Shown here: positions 11,701 through 20,249 of the stretch, piece by piece | Position numbering within the stretch: the stretch's first letter is position 1 | Layout of the letters: the number at the start of each line of letters is the position of its first letter | Assembly: GCA_905221605.1 (NCBI GenBank) | Contig: CAJNDS010002179.1 | Location: 1,013,026-1,077,025 of the forward strand | DNA length: 64,000 bases | Origin: Symbiodinium natans | Taxonomy: Eukaryota > Sar > Dinophyceae > Suessiales > Symbiodiniaceae | Direction: 5' to 3' | Translations under genes and position numbers: made by a program | Notes under the pieces: model-generated | What the model was told of the DNA's origin: nothing | Seen by the model: the letters and a program-made list of their open reading frames with translations, nothing else | The model's database searches: none

Positions 11701-11776
11701 CTCTGCATACCATGCGGTTAGATCGAGGCGATACTGTGTGTACTGCGCCCGAACCACGCCGCTGGGAATGCGATGA
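2762..11776 (+). CDS. Copia Gag-Pol polyprotein with an inserted 2OG-Fe(II) oxygenase-like domain
   Basis: About 3004 residues from the first ATG; the open frame runs upstream to a TTG at 2750. Order seen: Gln-rich N-terminus with three QQQPLPMTSVP repeats; coiled-coil around 305-345; Gag; CCCH finger (C-x8-C-x5-C-x3-H, about 755-775) and CCHC knuckle (about 787-800); aspartic protease DSGA (Asp953); integrase His/Cys region and D1418, D1559, E1595 (D2 to E has exactly 35 residues between); three 22-residue Pro/Gly repeats; a double-stranded beta-helix domain about 1876-2035 with HRD (His1928, Asp1930), His1998 and Arg2007; RT with Asp2324 and YVDD (2443-2446); RNase H with D2632, E2671, D2706, D2755. 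A 240-residue tail has a hydrophobic segment near 2838-2855 and a His/Cys cluster near 2970-2998. The whole is far longer than a usual copia polyprotein (about 1300-1500). No stop or frameshift interrupts it. Confidence 0.95.
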   Translation: MEGEAAGPDYSQALQDGREAEEHGPMVNGVLPTAGATSTGHGNNVSGETGLGATTYGTMPRVDRDPERGEVGVGLGGSSGVVQQAARQQQQPQHPALRLAGPRQPAAQQQPLSMTSVPAAAQQQPLPMTSVPAAAQQQPLPMTSVPTSAEHTLEPTLSRSLASNPTGMNAERPSTFYLPTHEENLGRTLGDGEYSEGYVTATGGYMDEGSEQRSTRSMMLSFGQMMRRRVVAPMEQLGYQAWHAVGGPGRDRARQEPLLPQELQRAMNVHTERASLISPQHQSPGEDTSSASLNQEVVVEEVRRQVRAALAGREAEIQELRRRNEELQQALREAARPSEGAGPETFSQGPSRLSGEEPGGNLVGSGGCGSGAFKGFDYDGVGRVGTIGNLLNPQMSSEHLRGGLCGADVGFVAGDGRRVGARTQEGAKQGPGESESRSRAGATSQAAEAVEPLQLLVQGMRQLQQAYIGKSEHKDADLKGTVEVPALPELGPETAVEFSDWLFEAQHAIGGLSEKAGEWFEACVKLAKNTYDIYQVSTPLQRLALEPILTPELMESKWMRLEKRTMTLLLGAMTKSAKEDTITHRVNSVAGVLYRLHVMYQPGGAAERSSILRQLEGSQGSENAHTCIASLRKWKRYLQRASDMGIVVPDASLLLKGLELIASRAVETNPDVKFRLALSKNELQLQHRPDLESVLKYHNHILAELQQIAPTRTSRPSQPSSSETTRLKGLSATPDTGGSASPTSPAKKGSASQNTCKFFLQDSGCRRGKDCKYAHEFASKEEKKSRCWVCGARNHRQSECPAKSQNKALRNAGDAAESPKAGPKSTTPKNKDQEMLQNQQAILNSLQATLAAVGVSGATSSTSETPAIPVVMAKPVVSPETTLSTMSTAETATSDDRRQQDIRALIDEANAMLSKITKLQSLQVWSEPLNMEEVEAKMKMLGYAEEERTALLDSGATHPFRMGTEEELSTAQAVKVELADGKVVTLKQNKAGTLMPTRADIDQSSTTTIVPLGALVQQLGCELLWNRNGLVVRHPEFGELKTFVQGNYPLIGEVQALELISQLEERKLEQLKLKQTSMQACVNLALMEMDYDWDHGINNFVQTGEAVHLWKALASSTSPMGKIGENMQSMMASSVDFSDKMGWKYLKAFPLRRATRKTLMEKRWCVRLFAKEGDQQLHVKNEKETVVLDVNVHRSFKFDMLGANNPVYKALLWAAGRGQLEGVMASPATTTNSTSQTGHECHLKLLLLWLVAKEGARWARKVTPYFLMNMEAESEFWKSAHWKAFQQESQIPVVQMVSAKYEGSFYVATNLDVYKLDEDWSVALKPKSPATTRWTKEFAGALAKAIDEWKRMPDPLKLFKFHGDLATMTENEKKRWVRHLQNGHVPFDKRCKTCVETAATGRAHRRVLAPSAYCLSVDLSGPFRRKGELAEAQGYRYGLIGAYVFPKIRGCKDYEIPEDPLDEGAGVGPLSDEPYDEDYLEEVKEEEAPLDDETKQELEEANEKFKKLFHEIGDKLEYQVIQFAVPLRTRVASEIEEAIRHLYLQLRAEGLPVTRIHSDRARELRGTRLRRWLLEHDVLPTTGEAQTPQTNGRAEAAVRLIKARTKVILKMSQLPIACWPWAMTHAAWAQREHALGRGSKVIPFGAKVHVKDKVWPIRSGRDLSIRWKEGQFVGPATDVPGGFVVRFPDGKYTTTMHMRPNLLDVDNVFEMPHVEATLPIPGERLRAKTRLRVPEDARDAPEPKGDVASLPHGGPSIDARDAPEPEGDVAPLPHGGPSTDVRDAPEPEGDVASLPHGGPKESARRRRLREKTALRLLEPMSEEEQGAENLAKDLYSRSKFTIEDVTQLYGLLQKCKQKRTKVMARQTEESSTTWSVGMFTHGGISGIRASTKRMPEVTRYLVSAAKHLMELEHVGAIIVAKNARLGLHRDSNNEVQTVNAVLPLTNFEGGGVWVQHDDEILEEKEEDRREVRPGVWVGGIVNDLKKGQPFRFNPRRWHAVEPHEGERVVMIAYTPRSSKLTTEDRSELMKLGFNIPEPRSQQDEPEENRKELVPKEVEEYVLDEEWCSRPMRKPKAFEGIMTGHNVPPEEDKDSCYDIEDGLLCLNEAQRQLIEDLQTRSQSLQALLEEEEDLMEDLQAANRGVECEARHLHGVLLDLLSKTSDFMQQEDKRQTRACLRAAAAHVDPDYERLLEELSGPLQVVHTVPLTQVRPVVEKWRKSIVKEINQLFSGGTLVKIDAREAKRQEALGLIRIVPSKGVFTLKPPAADSSDWYRRKYRLVLCGNYVALDDATSSLYAGGASAETFRTVLAMASRRRWRGAASDITGAFLLADWPPGMPSYAVQPPKMLVEMGLANANEYWLVQRPLYGLRESPSIWAAYRSARFAKARIPYKEGYIVLKASTADPELWLAFYIKEGVSEERLQEALKEERNDVELIAMVITYVDDLFYLSDDEVVGMLHGWVQSEWPCSALEWANAEGGARYLGLEVYQRESGEFEVKQEGYILDLVRAHDLMNAPQTLLPCPKEWITEELDAEPENFTESELRHGQRMVGEQLWLAMRSRPDIQYVVNYMSSWVSKQPVRVARIATRVLMYLHKTAKMILVLGQPASSNSSSSSSEPATFRGVTLTGFSDASFAPFGSKSFGASVVTVNATPVSWRCGKQQFVTLSVMEAELVEAAEASLLLENVGCLIDELMQSRTPRLLLVDNSSAVAMLLGGQGSWRTRHLRVRSQWVRERVQRGELLVQHVCGQRQLADLATKMHGKARLWELLKLWSLQELPDEAKLAEVGKVLVLLCLARFLETVPGATAADAFEAEDEAEPLQSGMMPSMNLTQWDELLVVSGVACVAAIAIWELLKRMASWLMSCFKVDAKQRRLRKLRHLARAAAEAEVERSFGIGGDAMPSPQQVESAVQGAYTRVERRHVNAMSASTRSLMVDSSCQTDLPLLAPQNVPLYQPFNGPFFLTDQGDVVHVHRNCQGFNSAYHAVRSRRYCVYCARTTPLGMR
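3073..3204 (+). repeat. Three in-frame 48-bp repeats in Gag
   Basis: Three copies encode variants of AAQQQPLPMTSVP. The copies are nearly identical, differing by a few bases, which suggests recent expansion by slippage or unequal exchange. Confidence 0.85.
7966..8157 (+). repeat. Three in-frame 66-bp repeats between integrase and oxygenase-like domain
   Basis: Each copy encodes DARDAPEPEGDVASLPHGGP with small changes. The repeat acts as a Pro/Gly-rich linker between the integrase C-terminus and the following helical and beta-helix segment. The nearly perfect copies indicate recent duplication. Confidence 0.9.
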
Positions 11777-11935
11777 AGCTACGAACGAATTTGGTTGCTG
11801 CGACCCACCATGTTGGATGAGCATTTCTGGATGGAAGGGAGGCAACTCTGCAAGGCCTTTTCAGTTGTGGAGCAGCTGATGCACCAGACCTTAATGGTCC
11901 ACGTATGATGTAACTCAAGCCCGAAGGGCTGAGTT

Positions 11936-11944
11936 AAGGAGGAG
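11936..11944 (+). other. Polypurine tract of the copia element
   Basis: AAGGAGGAG directly precedes the 3' LTR at 11945, as expected for plus-strand priming in LTR retrotransposons. Confidence 0.8.
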
Positions 11945-12209
11945 TGTTGAATGTGATGCTCCTTCAGGCATGGCAGCTCGACAGCAGTGATGTGCAAGAT
12001 CAGCTGCAGGAACGACAGCAGTGCTGTACAAGATCAGCTGTAGGCTCGAAGCAGTCTGTGCAAGATCAGCTGAAGGACGTGTAAAGGTAATTACCTGAAC
12101 AGCTTTTGTTGTGCGTGAAAGTAAAATCAATTCGCCGCCATGGTTCCTTTGTGACCTGGAGCTCCACGAGGCCATTTCATTTCCTGCCCGAACCTGCCGT
12201 CTATCGGCA
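11945..12209 (+). repeat. 3' LTR of the copia element
   Basis: 265 bp, same ends (TG...CA) and the same three CAAGATCAGCTG copies as the 5' LTR; one substitution at 12087. It is followed by the second ACCCC target copy at 12210-12214 and then CTAAAC. Confidence 0.97.
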
Positions 12210-12270
12210 ACCCCTAAACGGCCCTTAGGGTTCGCGCGCTCTTAAATCTGGCAGATCCAGGTTCCACCAC

Positions 12271-15200
12271 AGGGTACTCCGTGGCGTCTTCTTCCGAGGA
12301 CTCGAAGGCGACGACAATGCCAATGCTGCCATTGACCAGTGGAGTTTGCAGCCCCTGCAGTGCCGCCCGAGGCATTCGAAAAACACGAACAAAGAGTCAT
12401 ACTTCTTGAGGCAGGACCCACTCACGCCTTGTACTCGGAAGGAAGGTCCATGAAGCTGGCATCAAAGGCAGGGACGATGGATGGGTCACGCCTGCCGTTG
12501 CCTGCGACTGGCGATCACAGCAGCAGTTGCAGGTATGCCAGCCTCCGGCCGTCTAATGCGCGCCAGAACACCAGAAAGGCAACAAACAAGGTCTCCGGGT
12601 CTCTGAACAGTGTAAGGCTGAGGACTTAGGGCCACTCGAGGCTGCGAGGGTCACCTGAGAACCCAGAAGCCTACAATGGCCTACAAGCTGCCCACAAGCA
12701 CAAGCAAGCCAGAGCCGCCCCTTTGGAAGACCACGGGCTTGCAGTCAGATGGCAGGCGGAGGTTCTTCAGCAACATCACGACCTCGGATGCAAACACAGC
12801 CTGCGCTTGGGACATCGGGCAGCTGTCAAACCTTATACAAGACCTAAACCCTAGGCCTCAGGCTTTTCTGCTCCGTGCGCACATCAAGTCATGGAAAGAA
12901 GCCGATGGGCCGGTGCTGTTCAACGATGCGAAAAGCTAACAAAGATCATGCTCTCGAGTACAGCGCCTTGAGCCTGCCCCCTTCCTTCGTTACATGGTAG
13001 GGCACGCGCATGCCATGACCACTCTCTCAGAGTGCTTGACAAGGCTTAGAAAGGCTCTTCGAGTCTTACCGTTTATGTGCGGATCGGGTCTGGGGTCCTC
13101 CAACAAAGCCACAGTTTTGAAAGCACGGCAGCATCTACCACACCTGTTCGGGGGCCAGGCGACGCAGCCCACCTTCAGTTCGAGGGTTTGCTCCGCGAGC
13201 AGGTTCTGAAACGCGGTCTTCACCGCAGGATCCTTGCTGCGCGCCGAAGCTGTGGGACTACTTGGAGGTTCATGGGTAGTTACAATATGTTACAAGTAGG
13301 GTGACAAGTAGGTGACCGTACTTCTGACCTTTTTGCTTCCGGGCTGTTGCAGTGGCCGAGTCTAACCTTACTTAAGGTAACTCCTAACCCACCCATGAAC
13401 CTCCAAGTAGCTCTCGACTCCCGGTCCCGGTTCCCAAGGCCCCTCGCGTGGGGGGGTTCCAGCGCACAGCGTTGTTTGAACCCTTGTGCATCCTGCCAGG
13501 CCTTGAGGCTTAGGGCGCAGGGTGTGTAAGCAGTTTGGGAGCGACACATCTTTGCACCGTTTCTAGTCTGCCCCAGCGCTCCAAAAGACAACGTACACAG
13601 GTTCTCAAAACGTAACAACCGCACACTGCGAATGGGGAACGACGAGGAGTCACACGGACTCGCCGAATCCATCGCCTCAGCAACCCTGACACTCCAAAAA
13701 ACCCTCGAGCCTACTCAGGTGCTACTCGACACGAAAGGCCTCAGCCACACCCCAAAGCCCCAAACATCCCAGATGCATCGTAAACCGAACCGGACCTCCA
13801 CTCCCCGCCAGGCTGCGAAGGGACTGTCAGCAACATCCAAGGCTTCGAAAGCCCGGGCAACGCCAGAAAGCCCGGCGAGATTCCTTCGGACTTTTGGGGG
13901 GGGGGGGTTCTTCGGTTCAGCCCAGAAAAGGTGTCCAGGAGCTTTCTAGCGCAGATTTCTCAGCCCCCCCATGTGCAATGAATCCAAAGAGCCATGGAGT
14001 TTCCCCTAAACCCTAAACCCTAAACGCCTTTGGGTTGATGCTTGCTGTCGTTGGGCGGCTGGGGACTCAAGGCTTCGGGGTCGAGCTGGGCTGCATCTTC
14101 GGATCCTGCTTCGAAGCGCAGGGAGAAGTCTGCTGCAGAACAAGCGCCGCGAGAGCACGTCCCAGAAGCAACCACTCCCAAAAACCCTAAACCCCAAACC
14201 CTAAACCCCAGAAAAATCCAAGGGTGCAGGGCACGAAATCCTCGTGTTGATCTTGAGCGCTTCGTCGTTGGTGCTCACGATTTTCGGGTGGACCTGGACG
14301 AGGCTTTCAGGTCATGGTCTTGAGCTGCTGTTTAGGGTTTAGGGTTTAGGGTTTAGGGTTTAGGGTTTAGGGTTTAGGGCTTATTTGGTGCTTCAAATCT
14401 TTTGGCCATGGTCTGGTTACGTGTGCTACTGTGACGCTTGAAACAAGCCGATGACAGGTGGCGTCAGGCGCCTGCCGCTCTTGAGTCAAGACTGAGACGT
14501 TGCCTCTGGGGACCCACTACTGCACCAGGGATCTGACGACAACAGGGATAGTACTAACTAGTAAATATACAAAATAACTAGTGATCATTAACAGTAACTC
14601 AGAACTAATGACTGATAGTAGTCACGATAACGAGCCACCAGTGCACAGTCATGTACGGCCCCCCACCCTTCGCCTGGCCTCGCCATCATGATCGGACATG
14701 TCACCTGATACTAGGTTGCTGCTGTCGCCCTTCTCAGCGGCGGCTTAGGGACGTTCAAGGGTTTACAGAGTCTGGTAGACTTGAGGCACACATGTTGCCG
14801 CAGCCTCCATGGCTCTTGTGAATGTAAGACACAGGAACCTGATCAAAAGCATCCAAAAAATGCATGGCTTCTTATCTCAAGTTATGATTGAAGTGTCTGC
14901 TCAGATGATGCACTCCCCTGAACCCGAACTACATGCCGTGCGAAATCACAGAATCGAACAAGATGAACAACGCCGCATCCACAACCCCCCAAAAGCCCTC
15001 CAACAACTCCCTTCGAACGAGCCACCGAACGTGGACAGCAACGACTTCTCCAGCACACCCAGGCGCAGCTGCCCCAGCCTTTCTCAGGTGGTCTCAAGAA
15101 CTTGTCGCGGATGTCACTTTGGGGCCTGGGACCCCTCCAGGCCGACACCAAACCCGAAACCTGGGACCCGGATCTTCGAGAGCAGGGCTGAAGCTCCAGC

Positions 15201-18200
15201 TGAGCTGCAGCGACTGGAGCGCCTCGTCGCCTGGGCAAGATGGGAAAGCGCCCCCGTTTTTGTGCATGACTATGGTGTATGTATATATATATATATATAT
15301 GTATATATATACAAGAAGATGATTTTAGTTTATACGTTTTACTATGCTCGCTCTTACTTTAGGCTTTGTCTATGTATGTATACGAAATTCGACGTATGTA
15401 TATGCATGTAAATGTATGCAAATGTATGTAAATGTGTGAAAATGTATGTAAATGTATGTAAACGTATGTAAATGTATGTAAATGTATGTAAATGTATGTA
15501 AATGTATGTAAATAGAATGCCATCCCATGCCTACGCCAGTAAGGACCGCTAGAAGCTGCAGCGGCCTCCTCAACAGCCTCCAGAACTCCCGCTCCCATCC
15601 CACGCTGCGTCGACATGGCCAACCTCTAACACAGCCCTCGAGGTCCGAAAGCCCCCGCGCCCAAAGACCCGCTGAAGTATCCGAAGCCGTGGCACCTGAT
15701 TGCCGGAAGTTGTGCTTCAGGTTGAAGCACCTCTTTAACGGGCGGGCGCCCTATTGTAGGGGTTGTCTGAAACCTAAACCCCAAGCCAGGGCACCCGGTA
15801 TTCAATCTCAAGGGGTGCAGAACGAGCCATTCAAACTCCAAAGACCATGTCAACCAAGCTCCTTGCGCCCTTCTTGCGGGCCCCAGAAACCCTTCAACCC
15901 ACCCTACCCACCCGATGTGAGGCCTTAGATTCAAAGCCTCCCACACGGACGCTTGGAAGGCCAGCGAGGTCGCCTCGCCCGGCAACAAGTGCTTTGGATA
16001 CACATGGCATCGGGCTTCGGGGGTTCCAGGGCTTTTCACTGCTCATATCTGTTTGTTCGCGGTCAGCGTCTCCGAACGGTGAGAAAACTCGTCACCCCTC
16101 CCATCAGACTGCATTGGCCAGATATCCACAAGCCCCCGCCATTCAAACCCAGGCAAGAGAACTTAAGCACACACCCACTGTAAGACCCGAGTTTGCCGAG
16201 ATGTCTGGTTTTGAGTACGGGGGCCCTGTGCCGGCCGGAGCGGATGGAGGGAAGTTCCAACAGCAAGCAACCCTGCGCGACACGATGCAGTAGAACACGC
16301 CTGAGCTTCCCTGCGCCAAAGGCAAAGTTGCTCAGAAAACAAATTTGATAAACCCCAAACCCTTTGTCTGTCGTTGTCGCCTTGACGGGCGGCAGCTGCA
16401 GGAAATCCCCGCAAAGGACCACCTGGAGGCCTTCGGCGAAGCAGTTTGGGGGATTAGGGGTGTTTTCCTTTTTTATGTTTGGGGGGGGGTCCAGGGTTTC
16501 GGGTTTAGGCTCTTTTGTGGCGACTCAGTACTGCCTCAAGCAGCCGGTTATGATTTTCAGCGCAAGGCAATGCATGCACATTCCTTGTACCTTTTGTTCA
16601 GAAGCTCTGAATATTTCAGCGAGCCCACCCCCAACAAACCTCTCGGAGCCGACAGTGCCTACAAATCACTGCTTCGTTTCACGGTGTTCCTGCGAATTAT
16701 TTTAATGGGGCCATGCATGTTCCGGCGAACTGTGCCTCCGAAGGGCTTCTCGGAAGCAAGGACCTGTGCCACCTGGCCACGAGGCTTTGAACCACAAATC
16801 CCGCCCAAGTTAGTCCAGGGCCCTGCCAGAAAACGAGGCACCGAGTTGCCCCCCCGCCACCCCCCCCCCCCAGTTGCTCTCATGTGCAGGATTTCAGCTG
16901 GTTACCTCTTTATTACTATGTTATCCTAGCTGAATCCGTTAATTAACTGCAAAATTTTTGCATTGCCCGAAGCCATCCCGAAGCACGCAGCGGCCGTGAA
17001 CTTCAGGCATACCTTTGAGTGGGTCTTTTTTTTTTTGGGGGGGGGGGGGGGGGTGGAGGTTCGACACCCAGCGGCCAGCTGTCCGGCTTCTTCCAGAAAC
17101 TCACCTGACGGCAACAGGATCGGCAGCGCAGCAATACATGACCAGAGACTTACATACTGAGATGCTTGCCCCAGGAGGGTTGAGCAAAAGGGGCTCTCGG
17201 CTGAGGGGCTCCAGGGTGGTGACAACCCCCTCAATCCCTGAAAGTAGGATCCGCAGCTTTCCAGCCAGGGCCAGAAGAAAGCTTTGAGCGCAAGGCATTC
17301 GAAGGCATTAGGGGGCTCCAGTAGGGCGCTGAGAATCTGGGGATCTGGTGCCATGAAGGCTGTGTGCGTGTGTGTTCACTCTGGCCCACCTGAAATCATG
17401 CTCACCTCATCGATTAGCAGTATCTCGGTGTTGCGAATACGCCTGGGCAGGAGCTCCCAGAATAACCCGCATTTGGGGCACGTGCTTCCTCAAGCCTTGG
17501 CTGAAGTACTTGGGGCTGTGGGAGTCCGATCTCTCTGAAGCCCCTAAGCCCTTGCAGTTTAGGATTTAGGGTTTAGGGGAGGGCGACTTTGCACCAGCTG
17601 CATGAGCAAGCTTAGACTTTCATCTGGCTTGTTTCTGGTGGGCTCAGGCTTTAAGGTTTGGAGCTGGGGCCATGGATACAGGATGATACAGGCTCCAACC
17701 AAGGGAACGTCTCAGGTCAAGACAGCCGGCAAGAACACAAAGCTGCCCCGTCAACCTCAAAATCCCGAGCCCTAAGCCTCATAAAGGAAAGTACCCACAA
17801 GGCCCTCACGATGAACTTATATACCCCTAAACCCGAAACCCTAAATCCTAAACCCTGAACCCGGGACATTGAGCACTTCGGGTCTGAGACAAACCCCTCA
17901 GTTCGGGGGCCCCGGCTTCTTGACCTTCCTGCTGCGGAACGCCTTCTGCCAGTCCTCCTCCGACTCGCCGGCCTTGCAACCTGGTCCATCAGAGCTTTGC
18001 TGGCTTAGGGTTTAGGGGTTTAGGGTTTTCCGGGTTTAGGGGTTAGGGTTTTGTTTTTTGGTACACTTCTCGATCTGTGGGTTAGGGTTTAGGGTTTAGG
18101 GTTTAGGGTTTAGGGTTTATGGGACTCTAGAGGTTCAAAGGCAGAGATGCGGTTTTCTGTGGCGGGGGGGGTGGAGGAGGGTGTGAGGTCGTTCCCTCCA

Positions 18201-19727
18201 TTCTGCACTTGCTTGGCAGGATGTGCCCGTCCTGGGACCAAAAAGGTTCAGGATGCGCAAGATGCGGAGTAACTTCAAAGGGAGGGGGGAAGGGAATTGT
18301 ACTTCAAGGACCAGTTTGAAGTTGTTGGGGGGTTCTGATCATTAGGGTCCCGCTTTTGGGCCTGTATTTTGGGGGGGGAACTGCCCAAATAGCAAGGCCA
18401 AGGCACCCTCTGAGGCCAACAAACCCCTGACACCCCGCTTGGGAAGTTTTTGGGCTTAGGGTCTAGGGGTTCCGACTCATGGTACAATTCTTTTCCGATT
18501 GTCCTCGGGCGACCCTTTTCAACCATGGGGGAATGCAGACTGTCCTAACCCTTACTAAACCCTAAACCCTAAACCCTAAACCCTGGTTGCCGGCTGGCCG
18601 AGGTAGGAGTGGAAGGTCGAGCCGCCAATCTGGGTGCCGTTTGGGGGGGTTTTTGTTTTGAGACATACACACGTCCAGCTCTCCTTGCTAGTAACTTTGT
18701 GCCCGGTCACTGAGCCTGGGCTTCAGGTTTAGGATTGGACAGAGTCGGTGAAAACAATGCCTGCAAAGCAACGCCAAGGAGCAAAGCAAAGGTACGTGCA
18801 CAGATGCGCACGTGCATGCACAGAGATACAGATGGATCGTTGGCAAGCTCGCAAGGTGGCACCACACACAACGTGGCCCCTCGTGCCGCAAAGGCCCACT
18901 TCCCTTTTTGCATGAACCCTGGGCTGCCATGAAGAGAGGCCCCCCCCACACTTCGTCAGCCGTCGAAGCCCCCCCCAAGGCTTCAAAAAAGCTGTCTGAG
19001 CCTTTTCGGCAGCTCCCGGCTGTCCCAACTTGACCGGCGAGCTGCGTGGATGCCGGCCACGCCAGTGGAAGCGCAGACCGCCACCGCCTCATGGCCCTGC
19101 CGTCAGGGGGGAGCAAAAACCAACACAAAGCTTGGGAGGCACTTAGTGGGGGTTTAGGAAAATCCCCAATGCAGTCTCCCAGGTAGTAGGGTTCCCTTGT
19201 CAGAAGGACCCCAAGAAGGTACCCCTTAGTTTCGGAAACCCCCACTTGAGCATGCAGACGTGACGACATGCTTGCGGCTTCCTGCCATGGGACGCCGCAG
19301 CGTCCCGCCGCACCCCGAAATCCCCAGAAACCATCCCACCGCGCCTTCCGCAGGCGAAGGATCTCGATGAGCTTCTTCAACAAGAAGCTTTTGCCACAGC
19401 CCGGAAGCCCTAGACGTGTGCGCTGACACTTTCGCCGTCTGGGACAACCCGGGATTCCGGGACTGCGAAGTTCGGGGTGCAGAGCTTAGAGCTCCTTTGG
19501 GAGTTCAAGATGTGAAAACCTGCAACTTCGGAGGGACACGAAGGGCAGAACCCATGTTCAACAGCATAACTATCCAGAATATCTTCAGCAAATCATGTTG
19601 CGGAAGTCCACAAACGTCAGCGAGGGCCCCTGTTGCAAAGCCACGGTCGGGCCCGCGGAGCACCGGCGAGCCTGTGATGAAAACGTTGCGGCCCGCCAGC
19701 ACCTCCTCAGCAATGACCATCTGCTCC
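12271..19727 (-). CDS. PIF1: PIF1-like DNA helicase, 5' and central exons
   Basis: Minus-strand exons read by motif, phase and splice sites: 19672-19727 (VIAEEVLAGRNVFITG); from 19409 (GLPGCGKSFLLKKL, Walker A, completed across the junction); about 17390-17475 (RNTEILLIDEVSMIS, Walker B); from 17104 (GEFLEEAGQ); ending 16736 (VAQVLASEKPFGG); 16381-16430 (GLQVVLCGDFLQLPPVK); 15938-15991 (SLAFQASVWE); 15696-15732 (RCFNLKHNFRQS); about 14241-14293 (HPKIVSTNDEALKINTR); about 14030-14133 (ADFSLRFEAGSEDAAQLD); 13173-13205 (NLLAEQTLELK); 12271-12354 (GLQTPLVNGSIGIVVAFE). Together they follow the PIF1 order without gaps in several junctions. Donors include GC (19671, 16735, 16380, 15937) and GT. Segments for the TGxAA motif and for VGAQVML were not located. 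The introns hold telomere-like tracts. The gene resumes at 2263 across the copia element. Confidence 0.85.
12372..15600. other. PIF1 intron space between short exons
   Basis: Between the small exons listed for the helicase this stretch holds telomere-like tracts at 13997-14026 and 14331-14380, no clear independent gene, and one frame at about 12430-12490 (minus) that reads like coding sequence (FDASFMDLPSEYK) but matches no PIF1 motif. Region 14.5-15.2 kb has no recognised content. Confidence 0.5.
15282..15515. repeat. (AT)n and decamer AATGTATGTA microsatellites
   Basis: An AT run at 15282-15312 is followed from about 15385 by TGTAAATGTA-type 10-bp units with small variants. Overlapping open frames rich in Tyr/Ile or His/Thr are by-products. 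Confidence 0.9.
17996..18590. repeat. Telomere-like tracts in a helicase intron
   Basis: TTTAGGG units at 18004-18060 (degenerate) and 18078-18120 (perfect), and the opposite orientation CCCTAAA at 18553-18585. Between them are G-rich runs and no recognised coding sequence. Confidence 0.9.
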
Positions 19728-19742
19728 TGTACACACGTGACA

Positions 19743-19850
19743 GGTGTGTATATATATATATGTATAAAGATATGTATTTATATTTATATTGATATGTATA
19801 TTGATACTTTTTATAATATAATATACATATATATATATATATGTGTCCAT
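19743..19850. repeat. AT-rich microsatellite in a helicase intron
   Basis: TATATA runs with TGTATT spacers lie just upstream (minus-strand sense) of the helicase exon 19672-19727, inside its preceding intron. Confidence 0.85.
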
Positions 19851-19911
19851 ACATGCACAAAAAAAGAACCCACTGGACGAGGGATGGAAGTCCCTTCTGA
19901 CACCCTTGCAG

Positions 19912-20196
19912 CTATGGCGAAACTTGGCAAGTGCGGCTGTTGGCACTCGCAATGGTCCGAAAACAGGCACGCAATGTTGTTCCTGGGCTGTCCTCGTGCA
20001 GCTCTGCTAGCAGCTTCGCTTCTGCTTCGGGGTCTGGCTCCTTTCCAACTTCGGCGTTACTGTCCGGTTGTTCATTCAGGGTCTTCACCGTGGGACTACG
20101 CACACCAGGTTGCAGATTCTTGGGGCGAAGGCAGGAACACGTCAGCAACCGGCCGGACCCAGTCTTAGACTCGTCGCCACGAGCAATTCTTGCCAC
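19912..20196 (-). CDS. Candidate upstream exon of the PIF1-like helicase
   Basis: An open frame with good codon composition (VKTLNEQPDSNAEVG, EPDPEAEAKLLAELHEDS) on the same strand just upstream of the first recognised helicase exon. It is acidic and has no known domain. It could be the non-conserved N-terminal region of the helicase or part of the preceding gene. No start or firm splice site was assigned. Confidence 0.4.
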   Translation of the reverse strand: MARIARGDESKTGSGRLLTCSCLRPKNLQPGVRSPTVKTLNEQPDSNAEVGKEPDPEAEAKLLAELHEDSPGTTLRACFRTIASANSRTCQVSP

Positions 20197-20249
20197 CTGT
20201 CTAGCAATGCTCCACGGCTACCGCAGAAATTCAGAAAGGATTCCACTCG

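Larger units (their letters stand above)
2448..12209 (+). mobile_element. Complete Ty1/copia-type LTR retrotransposon
   Basis: A 9762-bp element with 265-bp terminal repeats beginning TG and ending CA, flanked by the 5-bp duplication ACCCC. It has a primer-binding site next to the 5' LTR, a purine tract next to the 3' LTR, and one open reading frame of about 3004 codons. Domain order Gag, protease, integrase, oxygenase-like domain, RT, RNase H places it in copia, because integrase precedes RT. The LTRs differ at one position (2590 A, 12087 G), so insertion is recent and the element may still be mobile. It lies antisense inside a host intron: removing the element and one target copy leaves an intron of about 240 bp. 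Confidence 0.97.

Noticed and set aside
16140-16330. Minus-strand NFAFGAGKLRRVLLHRV as a PIF1 exon
   Set aside because: It resembles the PIF1 segment after the LQLPP motif, but the exon at 15938-15991 (SLAFQASVWE) fits better and joins in phase on both sides.
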